The translations under genes and the position numbers were made by a program. This document shows, in pieces, positions 30,787-38,834 of a stretch of 48,677 nucleotides of DNA (position 1 is its first letter; each line of letters starts with the position of its first letter). The stretch lies in NCBI GenBank assembly GCA_021151695.1, contig JAGKWU010000022.1, positions 1-48,677 on the forward strand, read 5' to 3'. Source of the DNA: Cellvibrionaceae bacterium (lineage in GTDB: Bacteria > Pseudomonadota > Gammaproteobacteria > Pseudomonadales > Cellvibrionaceae). A model generated the notes under the pieces. The model saw only the letters and a list, made by a program, of their open reading frames with translations. It was not told where the DNA came from and searched no databases.

Positions 30787-32498
30787 CGCCACGCTACTAT
30801 CAACAAGAGGCTTTTGACGCCGCCGTTGCGCACCTTATCAAGTCTGACGAACCCGGAATTCTTGAGCTAGCCACTGGCGCGGGTAAGTCAATCATTGTCG
30901 CCATGTTGGCAGATTGGCTAGCGGCCAAGAATCGCCGCGTGTTGGTGCTCACGCACTCCAGCGACCTGGTAGCGCAAAACCACGCCAAGTACCTGCTGAC
31001 CGGCAACGATGCGGGCATTTTTTCTGCCAAGCTTGGCAAGAAAAACAGCCGCCACCGCGTCATTTTTGGCGGGGTGCAAAGCGTGGTGCGCAGCCTGCCG
31101 AAGTTCACTGATCCGGTGTCTTTGATCCTGGTTGACGAGTGCCACATGGTCAGCTTTGACGGCGGCAGCTATCACAAGGTATTCGAGCACTTCTATGGCC
31201 TGAACCCAAAAATGCGGGTTATGGGCCTTACCGCCACGCCGTCTCGTGGCAAATATCGCCTCGTTGCGCCGGATAACTTCTTCAAGCACACGATCTACCG
31301 CAAGCTTACCAAGTCGCTGATTGATGAAGGCTTTCTGGTGCCTATCGTGTACGGCGCGCCAAGCGTTGAAGAATACAACCTGCTGGGCGTGAAGATTAAC
31401 AGCATGGGCAAGTTCAATCAGTCCGACATTGACGCTGCCACGCTTGGCCAAGAGCGGCTAACACGCGCCATCTGCACCGACATCATGGCTAACATGTTCG
31501 CGCAGAATCGCCAGCTTTGCATGATCTTTGCCGCGTCAATCCAGCACGCCAAGGAGATTGTCAGCTACCTACCTGCCGGACTGACCGAGATTGTCACGGG
31601 TGACACGCCGCAAGGCGAGCGAGACGACATTATCAACGCCGGTCGCAATGGCCCGATACAGTACATTGTGAACGTCGGCACGCTGACGACAGGGGTAGAC
31701 ATTCCGCGATGCGATTGCATCGCCCTGCTGCGTGCCACAGAGTCGCCAGCACTGCTATCACAGATCATTGGTCGTGGTTTGCGCCTATCGCCGGAAACTG
31801 GCAAAGAGGATTGCCTGCTGCTGGACTATGGCCAGAACATCGACCGGCACGGCGAGTCGGAGGATGATCTTTTTGGCCAGCTTGAGGATATGAAGGTCAA
31901 AGAGAAGTCGGGCGACATGGTAAAGGTCTGCCCTGAGTGCAACAACGAGTCTGGATTCTTTGCCCGCCGCTGCAAGCATCAAACCGGCTGGGATGGCGAA
32001 ATGTGCGGTTATCGTTTCGAGTTCAAAACCTGCCCGTCGTGCGACACGGAAAACGACATTACCGCCCGCAACTGCTGGCACTGTCAGCATGAACTGGTAG
32101 ACCCAAACGACAAGCTAACCCGCAAGGCCAGCACTGGCGGATTGCAGAACCTGGATAACTTGAAGGTGGTGCAGGTGGTGCTTGTGCCGTACAAGAAGGA
32201 TGGCAAGACACTGCTTCGCGCTGACTACACTGTGGCCGCAGACGCAAAGACAATGATCGTGTCCGAATTTTTCCATGAGTCGCACGAATCGCCATTTGTG
32301 GTGATGAAGTACCGGCAGTTCCTGAAAGATATAGGCGCATCGGGCAGCATTGCCGACGTGCTGGACGGCGATAACTACGCGGGGCCAGAGATGGTTTCGC
32401 TAAAGAAGAACGGCAAGTATTACAACGTGTTGAAGCGCCATATCGGCCAGCCAACACCAGTCACTGTACATAAGAAAGGGCAATTCCAATGGACGTAA
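30777..32498 (+). CDS. Superfamily 2 DEAD/H-type DNA helicase with zinc ribbon
   Basis: 573 residues. Motif I is ELATGAGKSII (Lys at about 38), motif II LVDECHM, motif III LTATPS and motif VI QIIGRGLRLS. A C-terminal domain (about 380-445) has several CxxC pairs: CPECNNESGFFARRC, CPSCDTENDITARNCWHC. That suggests zinc binding to DNA or a partner. This architecture is common in phage operons with RecB-like nucleases and may process forks or recombination intermediates. Confidence 0.85.
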   Translation: MRLTPRYYQQEAFDAAVAHLIKSDEPGILELATGAGKSIIVAMLADWLAAKNRRVLVLTHSSDLVAQNHAKYLLTGNDAGIFSAKLGKKNSRHRVIFGGVQSVVRSLPKFTDPVSLILVDECHMVSFDGGSYHKVFEHFYGLNPKMRVMGLTATPSRGKYRLVAPDNFFKHTIYRKLTKSLIDEGFLVPIVYGAPSVEEYNLLGVKINSMGKFNQSDIDAATLGQERLTRAICTDIMANMFAQNRQLCMIFAASIQHAKEIVSYLPAGLTEIVTGDTPQGERDDIINAGRNGPIQYIVNVGTLTTGVDIPRCDCIALLRATESPALLSQIIGRGLRLSPETGKEDCLLLDYGQNIDRHGESEDDLFGQLEDMKVKEKSGDMVKVCPECNNESGFFARRCKHQTGWDGEMCGYRFEFKTCPSCDTENDITARNCWHCQHELVDPNDKLTRKASTGGLQNLDNLKVVQVVLVPYKKDGKTLLRADYTVAADAKTMIVSEFFHESHESPFVVMKYRQFLKDIGASGSIADVLDGDNYAGPEMVSLKKNGKYYNVLKRHIGQPTPVTVHKKGQFQWT

Positions 32499-32845
32499 AA
32501 GTGCCGTATGAGTCTGACGAGCAGATTGCATTCGTGAAGTGGTTCAAAGCGCAATACCCTGGCGTGCTGATTTTCTCGGTGCCAAACGGCGGCAGCCGCC
32601 AAAAGCGTGAGGCGTTGAAGTTGCAGCACGAAGGTGTGGTCAAGGGCGTGCCCGATCTTTTCATTCCTGAATGGCGGCTTTTCATCGAGATGAAGCGCCA
32701 GAAAGGCGGCGTGGTATCGCCAGATCAAAAACAGATCATGGCCGAACTTAACCGCGTCGGGTATGTGTGCCAAGTTTGCAACGGATGGCGTGCGGCTGCT
32801 GATTTCGTGTTGACGTTCCGCCGTTCGGTGTTTACTATGGATTGA
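32489..32845 (+). CDS. VRR-NUC domain nuclease
   Basis: 118 residues, one complete VRR-NUC domain. SDEQIAFVKWFKAQYP comes first, then NGGSRQKREALKLQHEGVVK, the catalytic GVPDLFIPEW and LFIEMKRQ, with a final LNRVGYVCQVCNGW. These small enzymes act as structure-specific nucleases, resembling Holliday junction resolvases. It overlaps the helicase gene by 10 bases, a coupled pair. Confidence 0.85.
   Translation: MDVKVPYESDEQIAFVKWFKAQYPGVLIFSVPNGGSRQKREALKLQHEGVVKGVPDLFIPEWRLFIEMKRQKGGVVSPDQKQIMAELNRVGYVCQVCNGWRAAADFVLTFRRSVFTMD
32810..32838 (+). promoter_or_regulatory. Promoter TTGACG-N17-TACTAT
   Basis: TTGACG (32810-32815) and TACTAT (32833-32838), 17-base spacer, within the last codons of the VRR-NUC gene. 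It can drive the genes from 32863 on. Confidence 0.65.
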
Positions 32846-32862
32846 CCAACTAGGAGATAGAC

Positions 32863-33144
32863 ATGACCCTCTCAGACAAAACCCAACACCAGCTTGATGC
32901 TGAATACCGCAACAACACCGAAGCCGTGCAGGCTAACGCGGCATGGATCAACGCGCATGAGGCGTATGCGGCGAAGTTTGGCGGTCGCGCCGTTTGCAGT
33001 GCGTGCTTTGGCGATGCAACGCCATTTGTCGTGGCTGCTGACGTTTCGGACATGCAAGTAAGCCGTCCGGTACGGATTATCGCGCACAAGCCGGTGTATG
33101 AGGTGGCCTATCAGGGCTTTGTGTTGAATGTGGTGGAAAAATGA
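32863..33144 (+). CDS. Hypothetical phage protein
   Basis: 93 residues with AGGAGATAGAC before the ATG. The N-terminus is a charged helix. A single CSAC-like pair (AVCSACFGD) lies in the middle. The C-terminus is hydrophobic-polar beta. No family recognised. The four-base overlap with the next gene supports translation. Confidence 0.5.
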   Translation: MTLSDKTQHQLDAEYRNNTEAVQANAAWINAHEAYAAKFGGRAVCSACFGDATPFVVAADVSDMQVSRPVRIIAHKPVYEVAYQGFVLNVVEK

Positions 33145-33383
33145 CAGACAACGCCGAACTAGTCCACTTCCAACACGCCGGCCTGTACTTTTCCGCACTG
33201 GTAGACCTGATGCCGGACGAACAGGAAGTGGCTGTTTTTTACGAAGATGGCGATGTAACCGAACTGCTGAAACTGTTCGCGCCGGAGCATCGCTATGCAA
33301 TCAACCGGCTGGCCGTGGTGGCAGCTATGAAACAACGTGCCGAGCAGGCAGAAGAAGATAAGAGGAGTGATGCAAGTGAATAG
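33141..33383 (+). CDS. Small hypothetical protein
   Basis: 80 residues, acidic: a beta-alpha N-terminus (VHFQHAGLYFSALVDLMPDE) and a charged C-terminus (KQRAEQAEEDKRSD). It overlaps the next gene by 14 bases and lies upstream of the methyltransferase-helicase gene. Not recognised. Confidence 0.5.
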   Translation: MTDNAELVHFQHAGLYFSALVDLMPDEQEVAVFYEDGDVTELLKLFAPEHRYAINRLAVVAAMKQRAEQAEEDKRSDASE

Positions 33384-35574
33384 TTATGAAGAGTTTTTGA
33401 AGCAGAAAGAAATCAAGCCAATCATCGCTGGGCATGAAGTTAATGCCGCTGATCTGAATGAAAACCTGTTTGATTTCCAGCGCGCAATCGTCAAGTGGGC
33501 GTTGAAGCGCGGTCGCGCGGCAATCTTTGCCGATACTGGGCTTGGCAAAACGCTGATGCAAACCAGCTGGGCAGATAACGTCGTGCAGCATACTGGCGGC
33601 GATGTGCTAATCGTTGCGCCGCTGTGCGTAGCGCAGCAGACGGTGCGTGAAGGCGAGAAATTCGGCATTGACATTCATTTTTGCCGCAGTCACGAAAATG
33701 CAGTGTCTGGTATCAACATTACCAACTACGAAATGCTTGATCGTTTCGATCTGTCGCAATTCGCCGGGGTGGTGCTGGATGAGTCGTCCATCCTGAAAAA
33801 CCGCGACGGCAAAACGCGTAATGCCATCATTGATGCGTGCCAGACTGTGCCGTACCGACTGAGCTGCACCGCCACGCCATCGCCCAATGACTTTATGGAG
33901 CTTGGCAATCAGGCCGAGTTTCTTGGCATCATGAGCATGACGGAAATGCTGGCCATGTACTTTATCAACGATGCTGGCGACACTGGCACATGGATTCTGA
34001 AAGGCCACGGCAAGTCGAAGTTTTGGGAATGGCTGGCGACGTGGGCCGTCGTGATTCGTAGCCCTGCCGATCTTGATTTTGACGGGTCGCGCTATGTGCT
34101 TCCGCCACTGGTTATGCATAGCCACGTTGTTAGCAGCAAAGCGGAAAATGGCCTGTTTGCCGACATTGCCACTGGCCTAATGGAGCGCAACAAGGCCCGC
34201 AAAGAAAGCATTGATGAGCGCGTCAAGGCTTGCGCCGATGTTGTCAATGCCAGCGATGAGCAGTGGGTTGTCTGGTGCCACCGCAACGAAGAGGCGGATA
34301 AGCTGGTGGCGGCCATTCCCGGCGCTGTTGATGTGTCAGGCAGCGATAGTATCGAGCACAAAGAAGAAAGCGTCCATGCATTCATTGATGGCGGCATCCG
34401 CGTGCTGGTCAGCAAGCCGAAAATCCTGGGTTCTGGCATGAACTTCCAGAATTGCCACAATACGGCATTCGTTGGCCTGTCTGACAGCTGGGAGCAATAC
34501 TATCAGGCCATTCGCCGTTTCTACCGGTTCGGCCAGACCAAAGAAGTAAACGTCCACGTCATCAGCGCCGAATCTGAGGGCGCAGTGGTGGCGAACATTC
34601 AACGCAAAGAAGATCAAAACGCCCAGATGGGCACTGAAATGGTGAAGCATATGAGCGAAAGCATGAAACGGGAAATTTTCGGGGCATCGGTAGAGAAAAC
34701 AGAGTATGTTCGCCATGTCGCGCACGGCGAAGGCTGGACTGTTCACAACGCGGATTGCATCGATCTTGCCCGCGAAATTGAGTCCGACAGCATCGATTTC
34801 ACAATTTACTCTCCACCTTTCGAGTCACTGTTCACGTATTCAAACTCTGACCGCGACATGGGCAACAACAAGTCCAGCGACGATTTCCGCCAGCATTACC
34901 AGTACCTGATCGATGAAACGTTCCGCATCATGCGCCCAGGTCGTTTGGTGGCTGTGCATTGCATGAACCTGACCACCAGCAAGGTAAACGATGGCTTTAT
35001 CGGCATTCGTGATTTCCGGGGCGATATTATTCGCGCTCACCAGAAAGCCGGGTTCATCTATCACAGCGAGGTATGCATTTGGAAAGACCCTGTTGTTGCT
35101 ATGCAGCGCACCAAGGCGCTGGGACTACTGCACAAGACGATCAAGAAAGATTCCAGCATGAGCCGTCAGGGGCTGGCTGACTATCTGGTGATCTTCCGCA
35201 AGCCTGGCAACAACGACAAGCCAATCAGCCACACGGCCGAAGAATTCCCGGTAGAAATGTGGCAGCGGTACGCATCGCCGGTTTGGTTTGATATTGACCA
35301 GTCGCGCACGCTAAATTTCCGCGAAGCACGCGATGAGGACGATGTGAAGCACATTTGCCCCTTGCAGCTTGACGTTATCGAGCGTGCTATGGATCTGTGG
35401 ACTGCCAAAGATGATCTGGTATTCTCTCCGTTCACCGGCGTTGGCAGCGAAGGCTATACCGCCGTGAAGATGGGTCGTCGATTCATTGGCAGCGAACTCA
35501 AGCCGTCTTACTACGAGCAAGCGCTGAAAAACATGCACTCTCTGTCGCAAGGCACTATCAGCATGTTTGACTAA
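33370..35574 (+). CDS. SNF2-type helicase fused to DNA methyltransferase
   Basis: 734 residues from the ATG at 33370. A GTG at 33376, better spaced from AGAGGAG, would give 732. The N-terminal half is a SNF2/DEAD-like helicase: motif I FADTGLGKTLMQ (Lys60), VVLDESSIL, LSCTATPSPNDFME and the RRFYRFGQTKEV motif VI. The C-terminal quarter is an N4/N6 DNA methyltransferase, with catalytic SPPF (about residue 480) and the cofactor-binding VFSPFTGVGSEGYTAVKMGR near the end. The permuted order of motifs is typical of the beta class. Modification could protect phage DNA from restriction; the helicase link suggests action on moving or single-stranded DNA. Confidence 0.85.
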   Translation: MQVNSYEEFLKQKEIKPIIAGHEVNAADLNENLFDFQRAIVKWALKRGRAAIFADTGLGKTLMQTSWADNVVQHTGGDVLIVAPLCVAQQTVREGEKFGIDIHFCRSHENAVSGINITNYEMLDRFDLSQFAGVVLDESSILKNRDGKTRNAIIDACQTVPYRLSCTATPSPNDFMELGNQAEFLGIMSMTEMLAMYFINDAGDTGTWILKGHGKSKFWEWLATWAVVIRSPADLDFDGSRYVLPPLVMHSHVVSSKAENGLFADIATGLMERNKARKESIDERVKACADVVNASDEQWVVWCHRNEEADKLVAAIPGAVDVSGSDSIEHKEESVHAFIDGGIRVLVSKPKILGSGMNFQNCHNTAFVGLSDSWEQYYQAIRRFYRFGQTKEVNVHVISAESEGAVVANIQRKEDQNAQMGTEMVKHMSESMKREIFGASVEKTEYVRHVAHGEGWTVHNADCIDLAREIESDSIDFTIYSPPFESLFTYSNSDRDMGNNKSSDDFRQHYQYLIDETFRIMRPGRLVAVHCMNLTTSKVNDGFIGIRDFRGDIIRAHQKAGFIYHSEVCIWKDPVVAMQRTKALGLLHKTIKKDSSMSRQGLADYLVIFRKPGNNDKPISHTAEEFPVEMWQRYASPVWFDIDQSRTLNFREARDEDDVKHICPLQLDVIERAMDLWTAKDDLVFSPFTGVGSEGYTAVKMGRRFIGSELKPSYYEQALKNMHSLSQGTISMFD

Positions 35575-35659
35575 TCACTACCGCCCCGCCGTTAGCAATA
35601 ATCAATTTTACGGCGGGGTGCTTAGTGTCAATAATGACTGCGCCAAACAGGAGGTAGAT

Positions 35660-35899
35660 ATGGCCAAAATGACACGCAAAAATGACCGCGTAACGCTGCT
35701 GATGAAAAAGCCAGCGCCTTACAAAACCAAGATGCCAGCTAGCAAAAAGATGGCGTACAAGTGCATTGACGGCCCCATGAAAGGCGTAACGCTGTGGCTG
35801 ACAAGCGCATGCACTGGTGTTATCAACATGGCGGGCCAGGCGTTCCAATACATCCAAGCAGAGCAAGATAAACCATTTCTCAAGGTAGAGTACAAATGA
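35660..35899 (+). CDS. Small basic protein before the sliding clamp
   Basis: 79 residues from the ATG at 35660, which has a perfect AGGAGGT seven bases upstream (a longer reading frame to 35567 has no such site). It is basic and lysine-rich at the start (TRKNDRVTLLMKKPAPYKTK) with a GVTLWLTSACTG middle. The four-base overlap with the clamp gene suggests a role in replication, but no family is known. Confidence 0.55.
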   Translation: MAKMTRKNDRVTLLMKKPAPYKTKMPASKKMAYKCIDGPMKGVTLWLTSACTGVINMAGQAFQYIQAEQDKPFLKVEYK

Positions 35900-36984
35900 T
35901 CACCACCACCAAATCCGAAATCGGCAGCGCCGTAAAATCCGCAGCTGGCGTAGCGCCGAGCAAGTCCACCATGCCAATCGTTACCAACCTGCTGATCCGC
36001 AAGCAGGGCGATAGCGTGACGTTTACCGCATCCGACCTTGAACTGGAAATGCACTACAAAGCCAGCATTGCCGGCGATGACTTTGCCGTGACGGTTCCGG
36101 CGAAGAAGTTCGGCCAGATCATCGGCGCAATGAAGACTGACGACAAAATCACCATGTCGCTGGATGGCAACAAGCTGCTGGTAAAGGCTGGTCGAAGCCG
36201 TTTCAACCTGGCCACGCTGCCCGCTGACGATTACCCGGAAATGCCAGCCTACACTGCCAGCGATGCGGCAAAGTTCACCATCACCCAGCAGACGCTGCAA
36301 AAGGCCATCGGCAGTGTCATTCATGCCGTAGCAGTGCAGGACATTCGTACCTATCTGAATGGTGTGTACCTGGAATCGAAAGGCACGCTGATTGCCGTTG
36401 GCACTGATGGCCACCGTCTGGCCGCATACAAAACCGACGCGCCGTGCCCCGCATTCTCTACCATCGTGCCACGCAAGGCTGCCGAAGAACTGCTGCGCCA
36501 GTTGAAGCCAGTTGATACGCCGGTATCGGTTGAGATCAATGATCGCTACGCGCTGTTTGACCTTGGTTACCTGACCATCAAAACCAAGCTGATCGAAAAC
36601 AAGTTCCCCGATTACGAGCGCGTAGTGCCAAGCAGCAATGATAACTACGTGTCGGCGGGCAAGGTGGAGTTGGTCGATTCTATTGGCCGCGCATCCATTC
36701 TGGCGAATGACAAGCTGAATGGCGTTCTGGTTAGCGTGTCTGGCGGCATTATGGCCATGGCTTGCAAGAATGTTGACGGCGAAGAATCGAACGACGAAAT
36801 CGAAGTTCAGCACGACGGCGAAGATATCGAAACTGGCTTCAATTTCCACTATCTGCGTGACGCCGTGGCCGCCATCGATAGCGATTCGATCAATATGGCA
36901 TTCCGCACTGGCGCTGCCGGCGCCGTTCTTATCACTGGCAATGATGCAGCACTTCGCTGCGTTGTTATGCCGATGCGCATGTGA
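35896..36984 (+). CDS. dnaN: DNA polymerase III beta sliding clamp
   Basis: 362 residues, the length of bacterial beta clamps, with three repeated domains of about 120 residues. Domain 1 shows STMPIVTNLLI and FNLATLPADDYPEMP. Domain 2 shows GTDGHRLAAYK, the classical clamp signature, and domain 3 ends with NDAALRCVVMPMRM. Clamps hold the polymerase on DNA. No polymerase gene is seen here, so this clamp should serve the host polymerase III or replace the host clamp. It is the strongest sign of horizontal gain of a host replication gene. Confidence 0.9.
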   Translation: MITTTKSEIGSAVKSAAGVAPSKSTMPIVTNLLIRKQGDSVTFTASDLELEMHYKASIAGDDFAVTVPAKKFGQIIGAMKTDDKITMSLDGNKLLVKAGRSRFNLATLPADDYPEMPAYTASDAAKFTITQQTLQKAIGSVIHAVAVQDIRTYLNGVYLESKGTLIAVGTDGHRLAAYKTDAPCPAFSTIVPRKAAEELLRQLKPVDTPVSVEINDRYALFDLGYLTIKTKLIENKFPDYERVVPSSNDNYVSAGKVELVDSIGRASILANDKLNGVLVSVSGGIMAMACKNVDGEESNDEIEVQHDGEDIETGFNFHYLRDAVAAIDSDSINMAFRTGAAGAVLITGNDAALRCVVMPMRM

Positions 36985-36998
36985 GCGGAGGGGTTGGC

Positions 36999-37202
36999 AT
37001 GGCAGACATCATCGACACCGCCAACGACGCCGCCGAGCTGTTTCTCGCCGACAGCATCGCGCATTCACAACACAAGTCACTGCCGCTGACTGGCTTTTGC
37101 CATAATTGCGAGGAGCCGACGGCAGAGCTGTTTTGCGACTGCGACTGCCGAAACGATTACGAACACCGCGTGACTACACGCAGAAAGCAGGGGCTGGCAT
37201 GA
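36999..37202 (+). CDS. Small zinc-ribbon protein
   Basis: 67 residues from the ATG at 36999 (ribosome-binding site GGAGGGG). Five cysteines are at 34, 37, 46, 48 and 50 in FCHNCEEP and FCDCDCRNDYEHR, a C4 zinc site. This is a common small phage protein, sometimes likened to TraR/DksA-type zinc fingers. The role is unknown. It is coupled to the next gene by ATGA. Confidence 0.6.
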   Translation: MADIIDTANDAAELFLADSIAHSQHKSLPLTGFCHNCEEPTAELFCDCDCRNDYEHRVTTRRKQGLA

Positions 37203-37318
37203 TCTGGATAATCGTATGGCTGATTGCCGCCGTAGTGTTTGGAAACTGCTGGGTGATGGGCAAGGTCTTGCGGGACATTGAAGAACTGAAACGACAGAAT
37301 GAGGATGATTTGAAATGA
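37199..37318 (+). CDS. 39-residue single-span membrane protein
   Basis: It begins MIWIIVWLIAAVVFGNCWVM, a clear membrane helix, then a short charged tail (LRDIEELKRQNEDDLK). The ATG overlaps the previous stop (ATGA), and its own stop overlaps the MazG start. Coupling on both sides supports it as a gene. Role unknown. Confidence 0.55.
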   Translation: MIWIIVWLIAAVVFGNCWVMGKVLRDIEELKRQNEDDLK

Positions 37319-37611
37319 CACGATTCGCAGATATTCGCCAGTGGGCGCAAGACAGAAACCTGATTGAAGGCGCAACAGTTCAGGCGCAGACCGTCAAGCT
37401 GATGGAGGAGTGCGGAGAGCTTGCGGCTGGCATTGCACGTGGCGACAAGGAAAAGATTGTCGATAGCATCGGTGACGCCATTGTGGTGCTTACCATCATG
37501 GCAGCGCAGTGCGGCATGCCGGTTGAAGCCTGCATCGAATCCGCATGGCAAGAGATCAAAGACCGCAAAGGCCGGATGGTTGATGGCATTTTTGTGAAGG
37601 ATGAGCCATGA
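37315..37611 (+). CDS. MazG-like nucleotide pyrophosphohydrolase
   Basis: 98 residues. The EExxE-type metal site is in KLMEECGELAAGIARGDKEK, followed by IVDSIGDAIVVLTIMAAQCG, the second acidic motif of MazG-like all-alpha NTP pyrophosphatases. Phage MazG proteins trim nucleotides or affect (p)ppGpp-linked host physiology. It overlaps neighbours by four bases on both sides. Confidence 0.85.
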   Translation: MTRFADIRQWAQDRNLIEGATVQAQTVKLMEECGELAAGIARGDKEKIVDSIGDAIVVLTIMAAQCGMPVEACIESAWQEIKDRKGRMVDGIFVKDEP

Positions 37612-37670
37612 CACCCGACGAACTCGAAACCTGGCGACGCGCCAACCCCGGATTGCCGATTGGCAAATAA
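37608..37670 (+). CDS. Possible 20-residue peptide
   Basis: A very short frame starting at an ATGA overlap with the mazG stop and ending just before a terminator. The peptide begins MTPDELETWRRANPG. Coupling is its only support. It may be a chance frame. Confidence 0.25.
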   Translation: MTPDELETWRRANPGLPIGK

Positions 37671-37675
37671 ACCAC

Positions 37676-37700
37676 ACCCCGCACATGCGGGGTTTATCTT
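37676..37700 (+). terminator. Terminator after mazG
   Basis: ACCCCGC-ACAT-GCGGGGT followed by TTATCTTT. It ends the replication operon. A TTGACG promoter follows four bases later. Confidence 0.65.
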
Positions 37701-37703
37701 TGG

Positions 37704-37732
37704 TTGACGCTGCGCCGTGATGTGTTTATATT
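37704..37732 (+). promoter_or_regulatory. Promoter TTGACG-N17-TATATT
   Basis: TTGACG (37704-37709) and TATATT (37727-37732), 17-base spacer. It is the same as the minus-strand promoter at 15061 in both boxes. It drives the genes 37766-40179. Confidence 0.8.
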
Positions 37733-37765
37733 GAAAGCATCGAAACGAAACGCAGGGAGCAGCAA

Positions 37766-37849
37766 ATGCGCACCATCGCCACCGCAATTTACAACCTGTT
37801 TGACCGCATCCAGCTGGTGCTGATGTGGTTGTTTGATATTGAGGAGTGA
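37766..37849 (+). CDS. 27-residue hydrophobic peptide
   Basis: It begins MRTIATAIYNLFDRIQLVLM and ends with acidic DIEE. It has GGGAGCAGCAA before the ATG and is the first start after the strong promoter. It may be a leader peptide or a tiny membrane protein. Confidence 0.45.
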   Translation: MRTIATAIYNLFDRIQLVLMWLFDIEE

Positions 37850-37852
37850 GAT

Positions 37853-38029
37853 ATGGCCATTATGACCGACCACGCATGCAGAAAATGGTGTACCGACCCA
37901 AGCAGCGAACAATGGCGCAGCGCTTTTCGCCAGTGGTTCCGCTTCGTAAATCCGAACCTGTTTCCGAAGGTTGCCATCAGCAGTGCGCATCCACGGCAGC
38001 CGGTGACTTTCCAGAGGGTGATGAAATGA
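37853..38029 (+). CDS. Small hypothetical protein
   Basis: 58 residues beginning MAIMTDHACRKWCTDPSSEQ, with aromatics (WRSAFRQWFRFVNPNLFP). The ATG is three bases after the previous stop, and its stop overlaps the next ATG (ATGA). A longer frame at 37846-38205 in another phase covers this region but lacks a ribosome-binding site, so I prefer two coupled short genes. Confidence 0.45.
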   Translation: MAIMTDHACRKWCTDPSSEQWRSAFRQWFRFVNPNLFPKVAISSAHPRQPVTFQRVMK

Positions 38030-38205
38030 CCATCCACCGCAAAGACTCCAACGCCAACCATAAGGCGTACTGCGACGGCCTTCATATCATGTTTGAGGCC
38101 CGCGCATGGGCGCTTATCCCACGACAGCCGCAGGTTGACACAAAGCGCAAGGCGACGCGTGACAGGCTGGAGGAGATCAGGATTAAGAAGGAGCAGGAAG
38201 AATGA
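38026..38205 (+). CDS. Small basic hypothetical protein
   Basis: 59 residues from the ATG at 38026, preceded by AGAGGG. Basic and helical at the C-terminus (VDTKRKATRDRLEEIRIKKE). It overlaps neighbours by four bases on both sides. Not recognised. Confidence 0.5.
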   Translation: MTIHRKDSNANHKAYCDGLHIMFEARAWALIPRQPQVDTKRKATRDRLEEIRIKKEQEE

Positions 38206-38834
38206 ACGTCGGTCTGGCATCGCTATTTGGCGGCGAGATAAAGGAGACGGAAGAGCAGCGGCTGAGGCGTGTTATTTCTCAGTCGCAAAGCAGGTTGAAG
38301 CAGATTCGATCGGCGGCAAAGACATACAACGGCAGGCCATGCAGGAACTGCGGCACGACGGAAAAGCGCACATCAAATGGGAAGTGCGTGTATTGCAACA
38401 GGAAGAACAAAACCGTTGCCGATGACGGCAAGCCGCTTGGCCATGTGCAAACGCTCGTATTGCGCGCACTGGAAGAGGCAGGAGAGGCGACGGCAAGGCA
38501 GCTTGAAGATGCGACAGGGCTTGGCATCAAAAGCGTAAGAGAGGCGCTTATATCGCTCAGAAAGCGAGGCGTTGCAAAGGCCGTGCGGATTGAAAACATG
38601 GGCCAAGCGACGTGCCTTGTTTTTTCTGCTGGCAGCGGTAAAGAAGTTCAGTTCTCCGACAGAAACGGCAAGCAGCCAAAGCTCAAGCTCAATGCGGAGT
38701 ATGTCGCACGAACGAAAGAAAGAATTGGCGCTGACCGGTACTTGATGATCTGTCGGGCAAGGCGAAAAGGCGCGAACGTCGTGATTTGCGACGGCGTGAA
38801 AATCTGGGAACGTGGAAAGGGGATTTTGGTATGA
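38202..38834 (+). CDS. Putative regulator: zinc ribbon plus winged helix
   Basis: 210 residues. A C4 zinc ribbon at Cys47, 50, 62 and 65 (CRNCGTTEK, KCVYCNRKN) is followed by a winged helix-turn-helix at about residues 80-130 (LVLRALEEAGEATARQLEDA, GLGIKSVREALISLRKRGVA). A basic C-terminal tail comes last. It is probably a DNA-binding transcription factor acting on phage genes, perhaps the late switch, since no other late activator is seen. It is coupled to both neighbours. Confidence 0.65.
   Translation: MNVGLASLFGGEIKETEEQRLRRVISQSQSRLKQIRSAAKTYNGRPCRNCGTTEKRTSNGKCVYCNRKNKTVADDGKPLGHVQTLVLRALEEAGEATARQLEDATGLGIKSVREALISLRKRGVAKAVRIENMGQATCLVFSAGSGKEVQFSDRNGKQPKLKLNAEYVARTKERIGADRYLMICRARRKGANVVICDGVKIWERGKGILV

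Noticed and set aside
35719..36849. Minus-strand frame of 376 codons opposite the sliding clamp
   Set aside because: The clamp gene is certain. The opposite frame is a codon-bias shadow.
37846..38025. Frame that would give a 119-residue protein joined to the 38026 gene
   Set aside because: The first 60 codons are in competition with the better-supported 37853-38029 gene, and only the ATG at 38026 has a ribosome-binding site.
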